64,000 nucleotides of DNA, taken from assembly GCF_046630445.1 (NCBI RefSeq), contig NC_092335.1, positions 36,480,001 to 36,544,000 of the forward strand, given 5' to 3'. Under the pieces are notes generated by a model. It ran no database searches and was not told where the DNA came from. It saw only the letters and a program-made list of their open reading frames with translations. A program made the position numbers and the translations under genes. Source of the DNA: Rutidosis leptorrhynchoides. Its lineage: Eukaryota; Streptophyta; Magnoliopsida; Asterales; Asteraceae. Numbering within the stretch: the first letter of the stretch is position 1; each line of letters opens with the position of its first letter. Of this stretch, positions 11,148 through 23,348 are shown in pieces.

Positions 11148-12911
11148 ATGCACCGAGCAAAACGTTCACCACCTTTCATACGTTCACCACCTGTAACTCG
11201 ATCAAGACATCTAGCCAATATTTTCGCCGTTGATTTTTCTTTAGAATCGTCATCCAGTCGACCAAGTACTCCAATTCAAATTTCCGATAATCCATTTTTT
11301 GAACCCGATTTCACTATCGAGAACCCGGAGGATATTCAAGGACAATTCCAAGATCCAAAACCACTAATCATTCCTCCTGAACCACAAACCGTTAAATCAG
11401 AATCCTCTAGTGATTCGTATTCAACAATTTCAATTATGGAAGTAATGGAACCTCTAAGTATGGAAGATCGAATGAGAGCCACACGTACGGGCCAAGGTCA
11501 CGCCATTATTAAGCCAGACATTAATGTGCCAGATTATGAAATTAAAGGACAAATCCTACACATGGTAACTAATCAATGCCAATATAGTGGTATGCCAAAA
11601 GAAGATCCAAACGAACATCTTCGAACCTTTAATAGGATCTGTACACTATTTAAAATTCAAGAAGTTGAGCATGAACAGATATATCTCATGTTATTTCCCT
11701 GGACTTTAAAGGGAGAAGCCAAAGATTGGTTAGAATCGTTACCTGAAGGGGCGATTGATACATGGGACGTTTTAGTTGAAAAATTCCTTAAACAATTCTT
11801 TCCGGCATCTAAAGCCGTGAGACTTCAAGGAGAAATTGTTACGTTCACACAAAAGCCAAATGAAACTCTATATGAAGCGTGCACAAGATTTGGAAAGTTG
11901 TTGAGAGGATGTCCGCAACATGGTTTAGACACTTATCAAATAGTACAAATATTCTACCAAGGATGCGACATTGCTACACGAAAAGACATCAACATAACAG
12001 CTGGTGGTTCCATTATGAAGAAAACCGCAACCGAAGCTCACAAAATCATTGATAACACTGCCTCCCATTCACATGAGTGGCACCAAGAAAAAGATATCTT
12101 TCGTTCATCTAAAGCGGCTAGAGCCGATTCTAGCCATGACTTTGATTCCGTTTCTGCAAAAATAGATGCTTTCGAAAGACGAATGGAAAAGATGAATAAA
12201 GATATTCACGCAATACGAATCAGTTGTGAGCAATGCGGTGGACCACACTTAACGAAAGATTGCCACATTGAGCAAACCATGGAACAACGTGAGAATGTTT
12301 TCTACATGAATCAAAGGCCGGGAAATAATTATCAAAATAATTATCAACCGCCAAGGCCAAACTTCAATCGAAATCAAAACATTCTTTACAATCCAAATGG
12401 ACCTAATAATAACTCGTATAACCAACAAGGTCTGAATAACCAACCAACTCAAAACAATACTTTCAATCAACAAAAACCTAGCTTGTATAAACCACCACAA
12501 CAAACCGAAGAGAAAAAGCCAAATCTGGAAGAAATGATGGCAAAGCTAATGGAATCTCAAACACAATTTATTACATCTCAAACCCAAACAAATGAGAGAT
12601 TTGATCAGTCATTAAGAACTCAACAAGCTTCCATTTTGAATCTAGAAAAACACGTAGGTACTCTTGCTAGCATGATGAGTGAGAGGGAACAAGGAAAGCT
12701 ACCGAGTAATACTGAAGTAAATCCTCGGAATGAGAATGTTAATATGGTGTCAACAAATTCTGAAAAACCAGCTCCAGAAGATGGGAAGGTTTTCGATGTG
12801 AGTAACAATGAAGAAGTTACACCACCACCACCACCTGAGTATGTAAAGCCAGTGGTGGCACCATACAGACCACCCATCCCGTTTTCAAGAAAAGGAGTTG
12901 AGTATGAGTAA
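11148..12911 (+). CDS. Element A Gag
   Basis: A 587-residue open frame starting MHRAKRSPPFIRSPPVTRS, shared with element B. Residues about 135-280 form an Athila-type retrotransposon Gag core (DPNEHLRTFNRICTLFKI, WLESLPEGAIDTWDVLVEKF, CPQHGLDTYQIVQIFYQG). A zinc-knuckle-like C-x2-C-x3-H-x4-C (CEQCGGPHLTKDC) follows near residue 364. The C-terminal third is N/Q-rich then proline-rich, with a coiled-coil-like stretch around residues 470-520. Gag would form the particle and bind the RNA. The frame is long and uninterrupted, in contrast with element B's gag region. Confidence 0.92.
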   Translation: MHRAKRSPPFIRSPPVTRSRHLANIFAVDFSLESSSSRPSTPIQISDNPFFEPDFTIENPEDIQGQFQDPKPLIIPPEPQTVKSESSSDSYSTISIMEVMEPLSMEDRMRATRTGQGHAIIKPDINVPDYEIKGQILHMVTNQCQYSGMPKEDPNEHLRTFNRICTLFKIQEVEHEQIYLMLFPWTLKGEAKDWLESLPEGAIDTWDVLVEKFLKQFFPASKAVRLQGEIVTFTQKPNETLYEACTRFGKLLRGCPQHGLDTYQIVQIFYQGCDIATRKDINITAGGSIMKKTATEAHKIIDNTASHSHEWHQEKDIFRSSKAARADSSHDFDSVSAKIDAFERRMEKMNKDIHAIRISCEQCGGPHLTKDCHIEQTMEQRENVFYMNQRPGNNYQNNYQPPRPNFNRNQNILYNPNGPNNNSYNQQGLNNQPTQNNTFNQQKPSLYKPPQQTEEKKPNLEEMMAKLMESQTQFITSQTQTNERFDQSLRTQQASILNLEKHVGTLASMMSEREQGKLPSNTEVNPRNENVNMVSTNSEKPAPEDGKVFDVSNNEEVTPPPPPEYVKPVVAPYRPPIPFSRKGVEYE

Positions 12912-12998
12912 GTAATAGGTAATAAAGTTTGTGATACCTCTGGAAAGAAGAAGAAGAATAAGAAAGTACAAGAAACAAAAACCGTAAAAGTAAACTCG

Positions 12999-13862
12999 GT
13001 GATAACATTTCCACCAAAACCTCCACCCAGGTTGGGTGATCCGGGTGAATTTATTGTTCCTTGTCTACTTAGTGATTGTGTCATGTATGATGCACTAGCA
13101 GATTTAGGTGCGAGTGTGAGTGTTATGCCTCTTTCATTATATAAGAGATTAGGGGTAAGTGAGTTAAGTCCAACGGAAATGAGTGTTCGACTCTTTGATC
13201 AAACCATTAAGCACCCAGTTGGAATTTCTAACGACCTACCCGTTCAAGTGGGTAATTTAACCTTTTTAGTCGAATTTATTGTCATTGACATAGAAGAGGA
13301 CCCAAACATTCCTCTAATTTTAGGTCGACCATTCTTAGCATCTACCGGGGCGTTATTCGATGTAAGAAAGTGTAGAATGACACTTAGTGATGGTGACAAA
13401 TCGGTCACCTTTGTGATTCGAAAGTCTAAATCTCCACCAACCAAAACCGTTGAACCAACAAAAATGATTGGTAAGAACCATGTTGTTTTACGAACTCCAA
13501 CGGTAGTGCTTAACAATAATAAAATGCCTAAGTGTAGGGAAAATGAAGTAACACCTAATTATGACCTGATAACAAAGAACCCCGGTGTTGATACGAAATT
13601 AAATGACCTCGTTATTAATAGTTCAATGAAGAAACTTATTAAACGGATTCGCGATGCTAGAATTAAGGGGAACTTAAAGTTATGTAAACGGTTAGTATCC
13701 AATCTATCGCCTAAAGAAAAGGCGAAACTAGTTGAATTTGTGGATGTTACACAGAAATCCGACCAATGGCTTAAAGCAAAAATCACAGATATGCAAGTTG
13801 ATTATGGTCCAAAAGAAATTGACGATGAAGTTAATCACAATTTTAAAACCACAGCTACCTAA
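12999..13862 (+). CDS. Element A aspartic protease frame
   Basis: A 287-residue open frame beginning shortly after gag. Residues about 28-130 are a retropepsin-like domain: YDALADLGASVSVMPLSLYK carries the active-site motif in its Athila form, and IPLILGRPFLAST is the conserved ILGRPF strand. The C-terminal third (about residues 190-287) is lysine-rich and does not look like RT. It may be part of a gag-protease-only element family. The real start could lie upstream of the first ATG, because related proteases are made as part of a polyprotein. Confidence 0.85.
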   Translation: MITFPPKPPPRLGDPGEFIVPCLLSDCVMYDALADLGASVSVMPLSLYKRLGVSELSPTEMSVRLFDQTIKHPVGISNDLPVQVGNLTFLVEFIVIDIEEDPNIPLILGRPFLASTGALFDVRKCRMTLSDGDKSVTFVIRKSKSPPTKTVEPTKMIGKNHVVLRTPTVVLNNNKMPKCRENEVTPNYDLITKNPGVDTKLNDLVINSSMKKLIKRIRDARIKGNLKLCKRLVSNLSPKEKAKLVEFVDVTQKSDQWLKAKITDMQVDYGPKEIDDEVNHNFKTTAT

Positions 13863-14393
13863 GTGTGGGGAGATTCAAATGTTCTAAGAAATAATGTTGT
13901 CTAGAGTTATTTGTTATGTTCTCGTGTAGTTCCGAGAATGGAATCCGATTGGTCTTTTCCACTAGCAGACACTAAAGAACTAGTTTTCTCCCTCCATTCT
14001 GAATTTTTGTTTTATAGGTTTTGTATGAAATTAATATGTTTTTTAAATTTAAGTTTTGTGTGAATTTAAAAACAAAATTTACTTTATTTCATTAAGTTTA
14101 AAAAATAATTTCTAAAATTCATCGTAAGTTGAAGACTTGGTCATGGAACCGAAATTGCTTTACCCGATGGCGGGGCGAAAAATTTTGTTATCATTATTTT
14201 TAATTTTATTGATCTAAAGTATACAAAAAAATTAAAAAACCCAAAAATCTTTGCTTTTAAAACAATCGCTTTAAAAACGACAAATTTTAAATTTTGTCGA
14301 GGGACGGACTAGGTAAACATACCGAAACTACCTAAAGTAAAAGGAAACAAAATTTTAAAAAAATTATTCATTTAAATTGTTTTAATAAATAAA

Positions 14394-14487
<94 letters not shown>

Positions 14488-16272
14488 TGTAGTTTATCTT
14501 ATGTACAAAACAAGGTAAAACATCGCACTTTTAAAGATTAAGTTCAGCAAAAGCTACTAATTTTGACGACAAGACGCAAAATATCAAATGTGATTTAAAA
14601 TAATATATTTGCAAACTCGGTATTTTTAATCACTTTTCTACACTAATCACCCTCATGAATTTAATTTTTACTGATTTCATGCAAATGAGGGCATTGCATG
14701 ATCTCAAGTGTGGGGAAGGGTTATAAATTCTCTCGGGTTTACACTTAGTTTATTTGCCAAATTTTGTGAAAATTTGAAAAAATTTCAATAAAATGAATTC
14801 AAAATCTTGTTTATACATATTTATGAACGATAAAACTAGGTGTTAATGTCGAAATTATTGTTACCTCGGAAAGAACATAAATGGAGAAACAACCCAAAAT
14901 GTTAGAATTCATTTAAAATGGAATAAAGGAGAATAAAAAGGCAAATAAAAGAATAAATAAAAGCTAAGTGTGGGAAGAATTTACTAATTTCTTTAAAACA
15001 CATACCACATATTTGGTACAGATTATTGCAGGTACTTTTGCTTTGGACTAAACTAATCGGTTTTACCCGATTTATTGTAATATATTTGAAAGAAAGATGG
15101 ATCTGCATGATGAATCAATTCCATCATTAAAAGGAAGTAAAGTCTTCCGAAAAAGACACGCGCTTCTTGATTTATGTCAGGAAGTTGTCGTCCAGACCAG
15201 CTGTAGGTTGACGAAAAATCTAGAAAAGTCATATCTAAAATCAGCAGGAAATCCACGGACCTCAGCATCAAACAGGGTCGCCAAGTGGTCAGACTTATCC
15301 TAACCATGAGAGAATCTGTCTCGTAAAATGGGGAGGGCGCCGTGCAAATTAGCTTGATAAGACTAATGAATCAGACCCCCCAGAAAGGATAATCTCCTTA
15401 AAGATTAAAAATCAGCTTTTAAGCCTGATATTACTCAATCCTTGAGATTGACTTTAAAGATTGAGAAATACAAACTCAAGGAATTCGATGATATCTAAAC
15501 TCGAGCTTGAATGAGAAAATATTTTGATCAAATTAAAACCGATTTGTTTTCTGAAAACCTATTTTCAAAGCGTTCATTACCATTGAACGTAAAATCCTAA
15601 GAATTCACCGGAATTCATTAGGTCACCTGAACTAAATCGAGTGTCAACCGTAAGAATGGTGGTTGAATAGCATGGTCGAAGATAGGATCTTGTGCCAGAC
15701 CGAAAAATTATAGGGTGATCCTTACTATTGCTGCTACAAAGGATAGTAATTGCATCCGACACGTTTTAAACCATGAACATCTGCATGTCATTAGACATTG
15801 CCTTAACAGTTGCTTGTTCAACGCTTTCCTTTACAACCGGACGGTAGTTTACCGAAAGGTAATATACGGAGCAAGTAAACTAGACGTGTGCTTTCCTAAT
15901 ACAAGGTTAGCAAGTGGGTACACAAAACCACGAGTTTTGAGCTAAAATTTTAAAATATGAAACCCACAAAACTCACAAAAACATTTTGCAAACACCGGTG
16001 AAGGGTTATTCCGAAAAACTTATCTAGGGTAAAAGCTAGAATGAATTTTCAAAAGATCAAATGTTTTCATAAAGATCCAATTTCCTTAAAGGATCTAAAT
16101 TTTCATAGTCAGGTGGGACTGTAAACCACATCGTTACTATCATTGTTTATACCGCCGTATCAAAATCACTGATGTATAAAGTGTGAGAATAAAAAGTGAT
16201 TCGAGTGATGTGTGATTTTATTTTAAGTTCTGTATTGCTTGAGGACAAGCAACGCTCAAGTGTGGGGATATT
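13863..16272 (+). other. Element A 3' noncoding region
   Basis: A long noncoding stretch related in reverse complement to element B's 3' side (about 1-1690 and 4060-4380). It contains an 87 bp (TA)n run (14398-14484). It ends with AAGTGTGGGGATATT, a purine-rich tract directly before the 3' LTR, as expected for plus-strand priming. No open frame here is supported. Confidence 0.8.
14398..14484. repeat. (TA)n microsatellite
   Basis: An uninterrupted alternating TA run of about 87 bp inside element A's 3' noncoding region. Confidence 0.95.
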
Positions 16273-17037
16273 TGATAGTGCTCCAAATGAACATATATTT
16301 AGGCACAATATCCTTCCAATATGTAAAGCTTTTAGTTATTATTGTTCTATTTTTATGTAATATTCGTTTAAATAAATAAGTGCGAAGACAAAAGAAGAAA
16401 ACAACAATTTAAAGACGCAAACGACCAAAAAGCTCAAAAGTACAAAGTACAATCCAAGTGGTTCAAATTATTGATAAGAAACGTCTCAAAATTACAAGAG
16501 TACGAGCCTTGAAAAGCAAAGTACAAGGAAAATTGGTGTAATTATAGTTTAAGTCCCCAATTAGTTGGAATATTTGACTTCGGATATAAGGATAATTTGA
16601 CGAGGACACTCGCACTTTATATTTATGACTGATGGACTGTTATGGACAAAAACCAAACGGACATATTAAATAATCCAGGACAAAGGACAATTAACCCATG
16701 GTAATAAACTAAAATCAACACCTCCAACATCATGATTACGGAAGTTTAAATAAGCATAATTCCTTTATTTCATATTTAATTGCACTTTTAATTATCGCAC
16801 TTTAATTTATTGTCATTTTAATTATCGTACTTTTTAATTATCGCAACTTTATTTATCGTCATTTTATTTATCGCACTTTTATTTATCGCAATTTCATTAT
16901 TGTTATTTACTTTACGCTTTAAATTAAGTCTTTTATATATTTAAAATTTTACATTAGGTTTTAACTGCGACTTAAGTTTTAAAATCGACAAACCGGTCAT
17001 TAAACGGTAAAAACCCCCTTTTATAATAACAATACTA

Positions 17038-17123
<86 letters not shown>

Positions 17124-17360
17124 CAAATATAGTTTTAAAAAAAATATAGCGTTAAACTTGGCTAGCTCCCTGTGGAACGAACCGGACTTACTAAAAACTA
17201 CACTACTGTACGATTAGGTACACTGCCTATAAGTGTTGTAGCAAGGTTTAGGTATATCCACTCTATAAATAAATAAATAACTTGTGTAAAATTGTATCGT
17301 ATTTAATAGTATTTCCTAGTAAAAATTAATACTATTTTGTACCCCTTCGCTTTAACATCA
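16273..17360 (+). repeat. Element A 3' LTR
   Basis: It starts TGATAGTGCTCC and ends AACATCA, then CTATT. It is shorter than the 5' LTR. It carries a (TA)n run at 17040-17118 where the 5' LTR also has one. Confidence 0.9.
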
Positions 17361-17365
17361 CTATT
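17361..17365. repeat. Target-site duplication of element A, right copy
   Basis: CTATT, matching 7902-7906. On the - strand the flanks on both sides read as element B RT sequence (LERLAGNS on this side, YYCFLDGFSG on the other). Confidence 0.9.
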
Positions 17366-17863
17366 CCCAGCTAATCTTTCCAACATTTGATCAATGAAAG
17401 GTAAGGGAAAGTGATCTTTTCTGGTGGCGTCATTTAATTTTCTATAATCAATACCAACACGCCATCTTGTTACAGTCCTAGTAGGAATAAGCTCATTTTT
17501 TTCATTTGTGATGACAGTCATGCCACCCTTCTTAGGTACGCATTGAACTGGGCTTACCCATGAACTATCAGAGATTGGACAAATTAAACTTGCATCTAGC
17601 AGTTTAATAATTTCTTTCTTAACATCTTGCATATTAGGATTTAGTCTTCGTTGGCGTTGCATATATGTTTTATGACCTTCTTCCATAAGGATTTTATGTG
17701 TGCAATACGAAGGACTTATGCCTTTAATGTCATGAATCTTCCATGCAATAGCTGGTTTATGAGCTTTTAGCACAGAAATGAGTCGAGATTTTTCATTTTT
17801 CGTAAGAGAAGACGATATTATTACAGGTAATTCATATTCACCATGTAAATAAGCATATTCCAA
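17366..17863 (-). pseudogene. Element B: reverse transcriptase, N-terminal segment
   Basis: It contains LEYAYLHGEYELPVIISSSL, IHDIKGISPSYCTHKILMEE, RRLNPNMQDVKKEIIKLLDA, SWVSPVQCVPKKGGMTV and WRVGIDYRKLNDATRKDHFP, the standard entry and fingers motifs of Ty3/gypsy RT. It ends at the element A insertion point. The remaining RT lies at 7154-7906. The last residues of the open frame on the A side come from A's LTR and are not RT. Confidence 0.9.
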
Positions 17864-17920
17864 ATGGTTTGGAAGTGGCTTTAACTCTAATATTGGTGGT
17901 TCTTCTATCGATGATTTGTA

Positions 17921-18560
17921 TCAATATCTGTCTTCTTCTTTTAGCATTTGAAGTTCTTCTGTTGTTGGTTCATATTCATTAGCCATAAGTGTAGCTAATA
18001 TTTCAGATTCATTAATTGGTTCAGTTCCTTCTCCTAAAGAACATTCTCCAGTTCCTTGTAATTCTGGAAATTCTTCTAATAATTCTGCATGTGAATCTAT
18101 AGTTTGAATATAATAACATGTATCATCTGCAGATTGCAGTTGTTGCATGGCTCTATCAACAGAAAAGGTAACACTCTCGTCTTCTATACTTAGGGTCAGT
18201 TTCTTACCAAACACGTCTATTATTGCTTTAGCCGTGTTTAAGAATGGTCATCCTAATATGAGAGGAACTCGAGAATCTTCTTCCATGTCCAGAATAACAA
18301 AATCTACTGGAAATACTAAAGTACCAACTTTAACTAGCATGTTCTCCATTATCCCTCTAGGATATTTTACTGATCAATCTGCTAGTTGTATGCTTATTTG
18401 TGTTGGTTTCAATTCTCCAAGGTCTAGTTTAGCGTATAGTGAATACGGCATTAAATTTATACTAGCACCTAAGTTTGCCAATGCTTCTATTGAACTAAGA
18501 CTTCCCAGAAAACATGGAATTGTGAAACTTCCTGGATCTCAAAGTTTTTCTGGTAGCTTA
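17921..18560 (-). pseudogene. Element B: protease region
   Basis: Protease-type sequence related to that of element A and element C, with a clean open segment at 17921-18214 (GKKLTLSIEDESVTFSVDRA, followed by an acidic linker). The region lies between gag and RT, as expected. It is broken. Confidence 0.75.
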
Positions 18561-20580
18561 TTCAGCAACACTGCAGAATAATTAGCATTCATAGTAACAG
18601 CCGAGTGTTCTTCCATTTTATTTCTATTTGTGATTAGATCTTTCAAGAATTTAGCATATCTTGGCATTCCTGAAATCACATCAATGAAAGGAAGATTGAC
18701 ATTTATTTGTTTAAACATATCCAAGAATTTGGATTGCTCGGCTTCAAGTCTTTCTTTTCTCATTTTACTCGGGTAAGGAAGTGGTGGTTGGTATGGTTTA
18801 ACATAAGGTTTAGCTTTAACTGTGTTATCTTCATTAACCTTTTCAACTACCGGTTCTGAGTCCTTCTCTTGTTCAGGTTATGGTGACTGTGTAGTAGGAA
18901 TAGCATCATCAGAAATTACAGGCATTTCAGGTGGTTTAAGTGTAATACCACTTTTCGTGGTAATGGCTTTAGCTGTTTCATTCCGGGGGTTAGCATTTGT
19001 ATCGCTAGGTAGACTTCCCGGTTTTCTTTCACCTATCAACCTTTCTAGGTTACTTACTTCTTGTTTCAGATTTTGAATAGAAGCTTGTTGATTTCTAAAT
19101 GCTTGAGCATTTTGTTCATTGGTTTGTTTCTGAGATGTGAAAAATTGCGTTTGAGATTAAACTAGCTTTGACATCATATCTTCTAAATTTGTCTTTTTAT
19201 CATCGGTTTGTGGTGGTTTATTTTGAAAAATAGGTCTTTGCTGATTGTAAGTATTGTTAGATACTTGTTGATTGCTAGGACCTTGTTGGTTGTTGTATGA
19301 AACATTTCGGTTATAATTCTAATTTTGATTGTAGTTTGTTCTTGGCGGTTGATAATTACCTTGGTAATTATTTCCAGGCCTTTGGTTCATGTATGAAACA
19401 TTCTCTCTTTTTTCCATTGTTTGTTCGATACTGAGACAATCTTTTGTCAAATGTGGTCCTCCACACTGCTCACAACTAATTCGTATTGCGTGAATATCTT
19501 TAGTCATCTTTTCCATTCGTCTCTCGAAAGCATCTAACTTTACGGACATGGAATCAAAGTCATGGCTAGAATCAGCTCTAGCCGCTTTAGATGATCTAAT
19601 GATGTCTTTTTCTTGATGCCACTCATGTGAGTGGGAGGCTGCGTTATCAATAATTTTGTAAGCTTCAGTTGCGGTTTTCTTCATAATGGAACCACCAGCT
19701 GCTATGTCGATGTCTTTTCATGTAGTAATGTCGCATCCTTGATAGAATATTTGTACTATTTGATAAGTGTCTAAACCATGTTGAGGACATCCTCTCAACA
19801 ACTTTCTGAATCTTGTTCGCGCCTCATATAGAGTTTCATTTGGCTTTTGCGTGAACGTAACAATTTCTCCTTGAAGTCTCACGACTTTAGATGCCTGAAA
19901 GAATTGTTTAAGAAATTTTTCAACTAAAACATCCCATGTATCAATCGCCCCTTCAGGTAACGATTCTAACCAATCTTTGGCTTCTTCCTTTGAAGTCCAA
20001 GGAAATAACATGAGATAGATCTGTTCTGCCTCAACTTCTCTGATTTTGAATAGTGTACAGATCCTATTAAAGGTTTGAAGATGTTCGTTTGGATCTTCCT
20101 TCGGCGCACCACTAAATTGGCATTGATTAGTTACCATGTGTAGGATTTGTCCTTTGATTTCATAATCTGGTGCATTAATGTCTGGTTGAGTAATTGCATG
20201 ACCTTGGCCAGTGCGTTTAGCTCTCATTCGGTCTTCCATACTTAGAGGTTCCAGATTTTCCATGATTGAAATTGTTGAATCTGAATCACTAGAGGATTCT
20301 GACTTAATGGTATCTTCCTCGACAATCTCTGGATGAGTGATTGTGGTTCAAGAGGAATGATTAGTGGTTCAGGATCTCTGAATTGTCCCTGAATATCCTC
20401 TGGATTCTCAATTGTGAGGATGGGTTCAAAAAATGGATTATCGGAAATTTGAATTGGAGTACTTGGTCGACTAGATGACGATTCTAAATAAAAATCAACG
20501 GCGACAATGTTGGCTAGATGTCTTGATCGTGTTACAGGTGGTGAACGTATGAAAGGTGGTGAACGTTTTGCTCGGTGCAT
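18561..20580 (-). pseudogene. Element B: gag region
   Basis: Open segments at 20242-20580 (MHRAKRSPPFIRSPPVTRS), 19718-20263 (Gag core, DPNEHLQTFNRICTLFKI and WLESLPEGAIDTWDVL), 19319-19684 (knuckle CEQCGGPHLTKDC) and 18539-18763 are closely related to element A Gag. The region is broken, with several breaks. Confidence 0.88.
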
Positions 20581-21870
20581 TCACTGAATATCCTATTAGT
20601 TATAAAAGATAAAAATTATTAAAGCTATCAAATTAATAGACTTTTCTGATTTTGCCCACGTTTCGAATAGCCAATAGATGCAGCAGGTAGCCAGGACCCT
20701 TTAAATCGGAAGCCCACAACTCGCCACTAACAAATCCAACTATTACTACGGACCAGAAAATTTTGGATGTCTATCAATTTAACCACTTAAAATAATTTTT
20801 TTCGTCGAAGTTTAAAGAAAATAAAGAAAATTCTATGTCCTAAAGACTAGAATGTAGAAATGAGAAAGAAGAAGAGTGCGTCGAAAAACAAGAGTCGAAA
20901 AACAAATGTCGAAAAACAAACATTCGAAAAATAAAAATAAGAAAATAAAGCGTCGAAACTTAGAATTCTAAAAACTTAAGTCTAAAAGTTGCGTCTAAAG
21001 TATTAAAGCTTAAAAGAAATTCTATATCCAAAACGGCAATAACTTAAAAGGCACTAAAATCTATTTAATACTAAAGCGATAAGCGATGTCGTACAATTCT
21101 AAAGCGCCTAAATCTTAATCTAAAGAAAAAGCACTTGAGGGATTTTACGGCAATGCCTAAAAATCTAGAAATAGAAATAACTATCACAAAATACTAATCT
21201 TAAAACAAATTACGAATGATAAATATACAAATTACGAATTATATGTTTAAAAAGATACGAAATAAAAAAAATAAAACTTAAAGTTATAAAAGTACAATTT
21301 TTATAAAAATATTATTTTTATATTATTATTTTATAAAAGTATTAATTTTATAAATTAATAAAACTAATTAAAACTTTAAAAATACAAATTTAATTAAAAA
21401 CTAAAACTATTTAATATTAAATATAAACCATAATTATAATTAATAATAATTAATTTTTACCCTAATTTCGTAATACATGAGGTACCAAGTCAGGCGTGTC
21501 AGATGGCTCCGCAAGTGCGGATTTGTTTATGCCAAAAAGCTCCGCGAGTGCGGAGGTTGCAGATTCAGCTGAGTAGCAGGCTCAAATTCGTTCGACAGGT
21601 TTAGTTTTTAATATTTTTTTCTGATTTTTAATTTATAGAAATAAAATAATTTGAATAAAAAAAAATGTTACTTATTAGTTTTTTTTATAACTTTTAACAA
21701 TAAACAAAAATATAAACTTTTTAATTTTAACTAAACTTAAAAATATAGATATGTATTTTTCTTTTTCTTGTTTTTATATTTTTGTTTTTAATATTTAAAA
21801 CTTACTATATTTTTACAAAAATAGATTAAAAATAAATATTTTTTTTAGAAAAATAGCGTTTCGCTTCGGC
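20581..21870 (-). other. Element B leader between primer site and gag
   Basis: A noncoding AT-rich leader homologous in position and partly in sequence to element A's leader. A palindrome pair lies at 21506-21554. Confidence 0.8.
21506..21554. promoter_or_regulatory. Palindrome pair, 33 bp apart, in the element B leader
   Basis: GCTCCGCAAGTGCGGA (21506) and GCTCCGCGAGTGCGGA (21539). These are the same motif as in this element's LTR and 3' region. It sits where element A has its GATC-centred pair, but with a different palindrome. Confidence 0.7.
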
Positions 21871-21890
21871 ATTCCCCGGCAGCGGCGCCA
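21871..21890 (-). other. Element B primer-binding site (tRNA-Asp type)
   Basis: On the - strand TGGCGCCGCTGCCGGGGA, the same as in elements A and C, 8 bp after the LTR end. Confidence 0.85.
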
Positions 21891-22126
21891 AAAATACTTG
21901 ATGTTATGATAGGTGTATACGAAATAGTTATATTTTTATTGTGAAATACTATTAAATACGATACAATTTTACACAAGTTATTTATTTATTATTAGAGTGG
22001 ATATACATAAACCTTGCTACAACACTATAGGCAGTGTACCTAATCGTACAGTAGTGTAGTTTTTAGTAAGTCCGGTTCATCCACAGGGAACTAGCCAAGT
22101 TTAACGCTATATTTTTAAATTATATT

Positions 22127-22128
<2 letters not shown>

Positions 22129-22170
<42 letters not shown>

Positions 22171-22171
22171 T

Positions 22172-22227
<56 letters not shown>
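22129..22227. repeat. (TA)n followed by (TTA)n microsatellite in the element B LTR
   Basis: About 39 bp of TA then about 54 bp of TTA repeats. Elements A and C do not have the TTA part. Confidence 0.9.
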
Positions 22228-22228
<1 letters not shown>

Positions 22229-23259
22229 AAAAGGGGTTTTTTACTGTTTAGTGACCGGTTTGTCGATTTTATGTCTTAAGTCACAATTAAAACCTAATGT
22301 AAAATATTAAAAATAAATATAACTTAATTTAAAGCGTAAAGTAAATGACGATAATAAAATTGCGATAATTAAAAGGGTGATAAATAAAATGACGATAAAT
22401 AAAATTGCGATAATTAAAAGTATGATGAGATATAAAATAAAGGAATTATGCTTATTTAAACTTCTATAATCATGATGTTTGACGTGTTGATTTTAGTTTA
22501 TTACCATGGGTTAGTTGTCCTTTGTCCTGGATTATTCAATATGTCCATACGGTTTTTGTCCATAACAGTCCATCAGTCATAAATATAAAGTACGAGTGTC
22601 CTCGTCAAATTATCCTTATACCCGAAGTCAAATATTCCAACTAATTGGGGACTTAAACTGTAATGAGGTTTTAATACATTGTTAATGATTACACCAGGTT
22701 ATCGACTGTGTGCAATCCAAAGTTTTAATACTTTATTAACAATTACACCAAGTGTCCTTGTATGTAATACACCCCTGTTTTAATGAGTTCATTGACTATT
22801 AATCCATCCCCGTATCCGGTTAAATGAACGATTATTAGTATTTATAAATATCCCGCCCATCGTATCCGATTGAGTGTATGTGGTTATTTATAATTACTTC
22901 AAATTGTAAATCTCTATATTAAATTAACGAACTATCATTCAGTTAAACAAATATAAAGCCCATTAATAATCCATAGTCCAATTTCCACAAGTGTCGGTCT
23001 TTTGTCCAAACCCCAATTATGGTCCAAAGCCCAATAACCCCGTCTTTAATATTTAGCCCAACATCACGATTACTTCGATTTAAATAAGCATAATAATAAC
23101 TTAGCGACGAGACATTAATTTAAAAAGGTTGAACATAACTTACAATGATTATTAATAGCGTAGCGTTACACGGATAGAATTTCGACTTACAAACTTAAAA
23201 ATTCGCCAACATAACCTTATTATTATTAAACTTTAAATTAAAATTAAAATTAAAATTAA

Positions 23260-23264
<5 letters not shown>

Positions 23265-23330
<66 letters not shown>
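23265..23330. repeat. (TA)n microsatellite in the element B LTR
   Basis: An alternating TA run of about 66 bp just downstream (in the element's sense) of the TATA box region, with AAATT-type tandem units beside it. Confidence 0.9.
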
Positions 23331-23332
<2 letters not shown>

Positions 23333-23348
23333 CGAGCAGAATGCGCGG

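Larger units (their letters stand above)
7907..17360 (+). mobile_element. Element A: Athila-lineage, gag-protease-only LTR retrotransposon nested in element B
   Basis: The element is bounded by TG...CA LTRs and a CTATT duplication. Parts in order: 5' LTR, tRNA-Asp-type primer site, 1.3 kb leader, gag, protease, long 3' noncoding region, purine-rich tract before the 3' LTR, 3' LTR. RT, RNase H and integrase are not seen, so movement would have needed a helper such as a B-type relative. The LTRs differ in length; in the parts I can align I count about 20 substitutions in roughly 1 kb (about 2%). At a commonly used plant rate of 1.3e-8 per site per year this suggests somewhat under one million years, as a rough estimate. 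Confidence 0.92.

Noticed and set aside
12620-13084. Minus-strand frames opposite element A gag and protease (also 12249-12503, 13244-13516, 13559-13786)
   Set aside because: These are shadows of the well-supported plus-strand Gag and protease frames.
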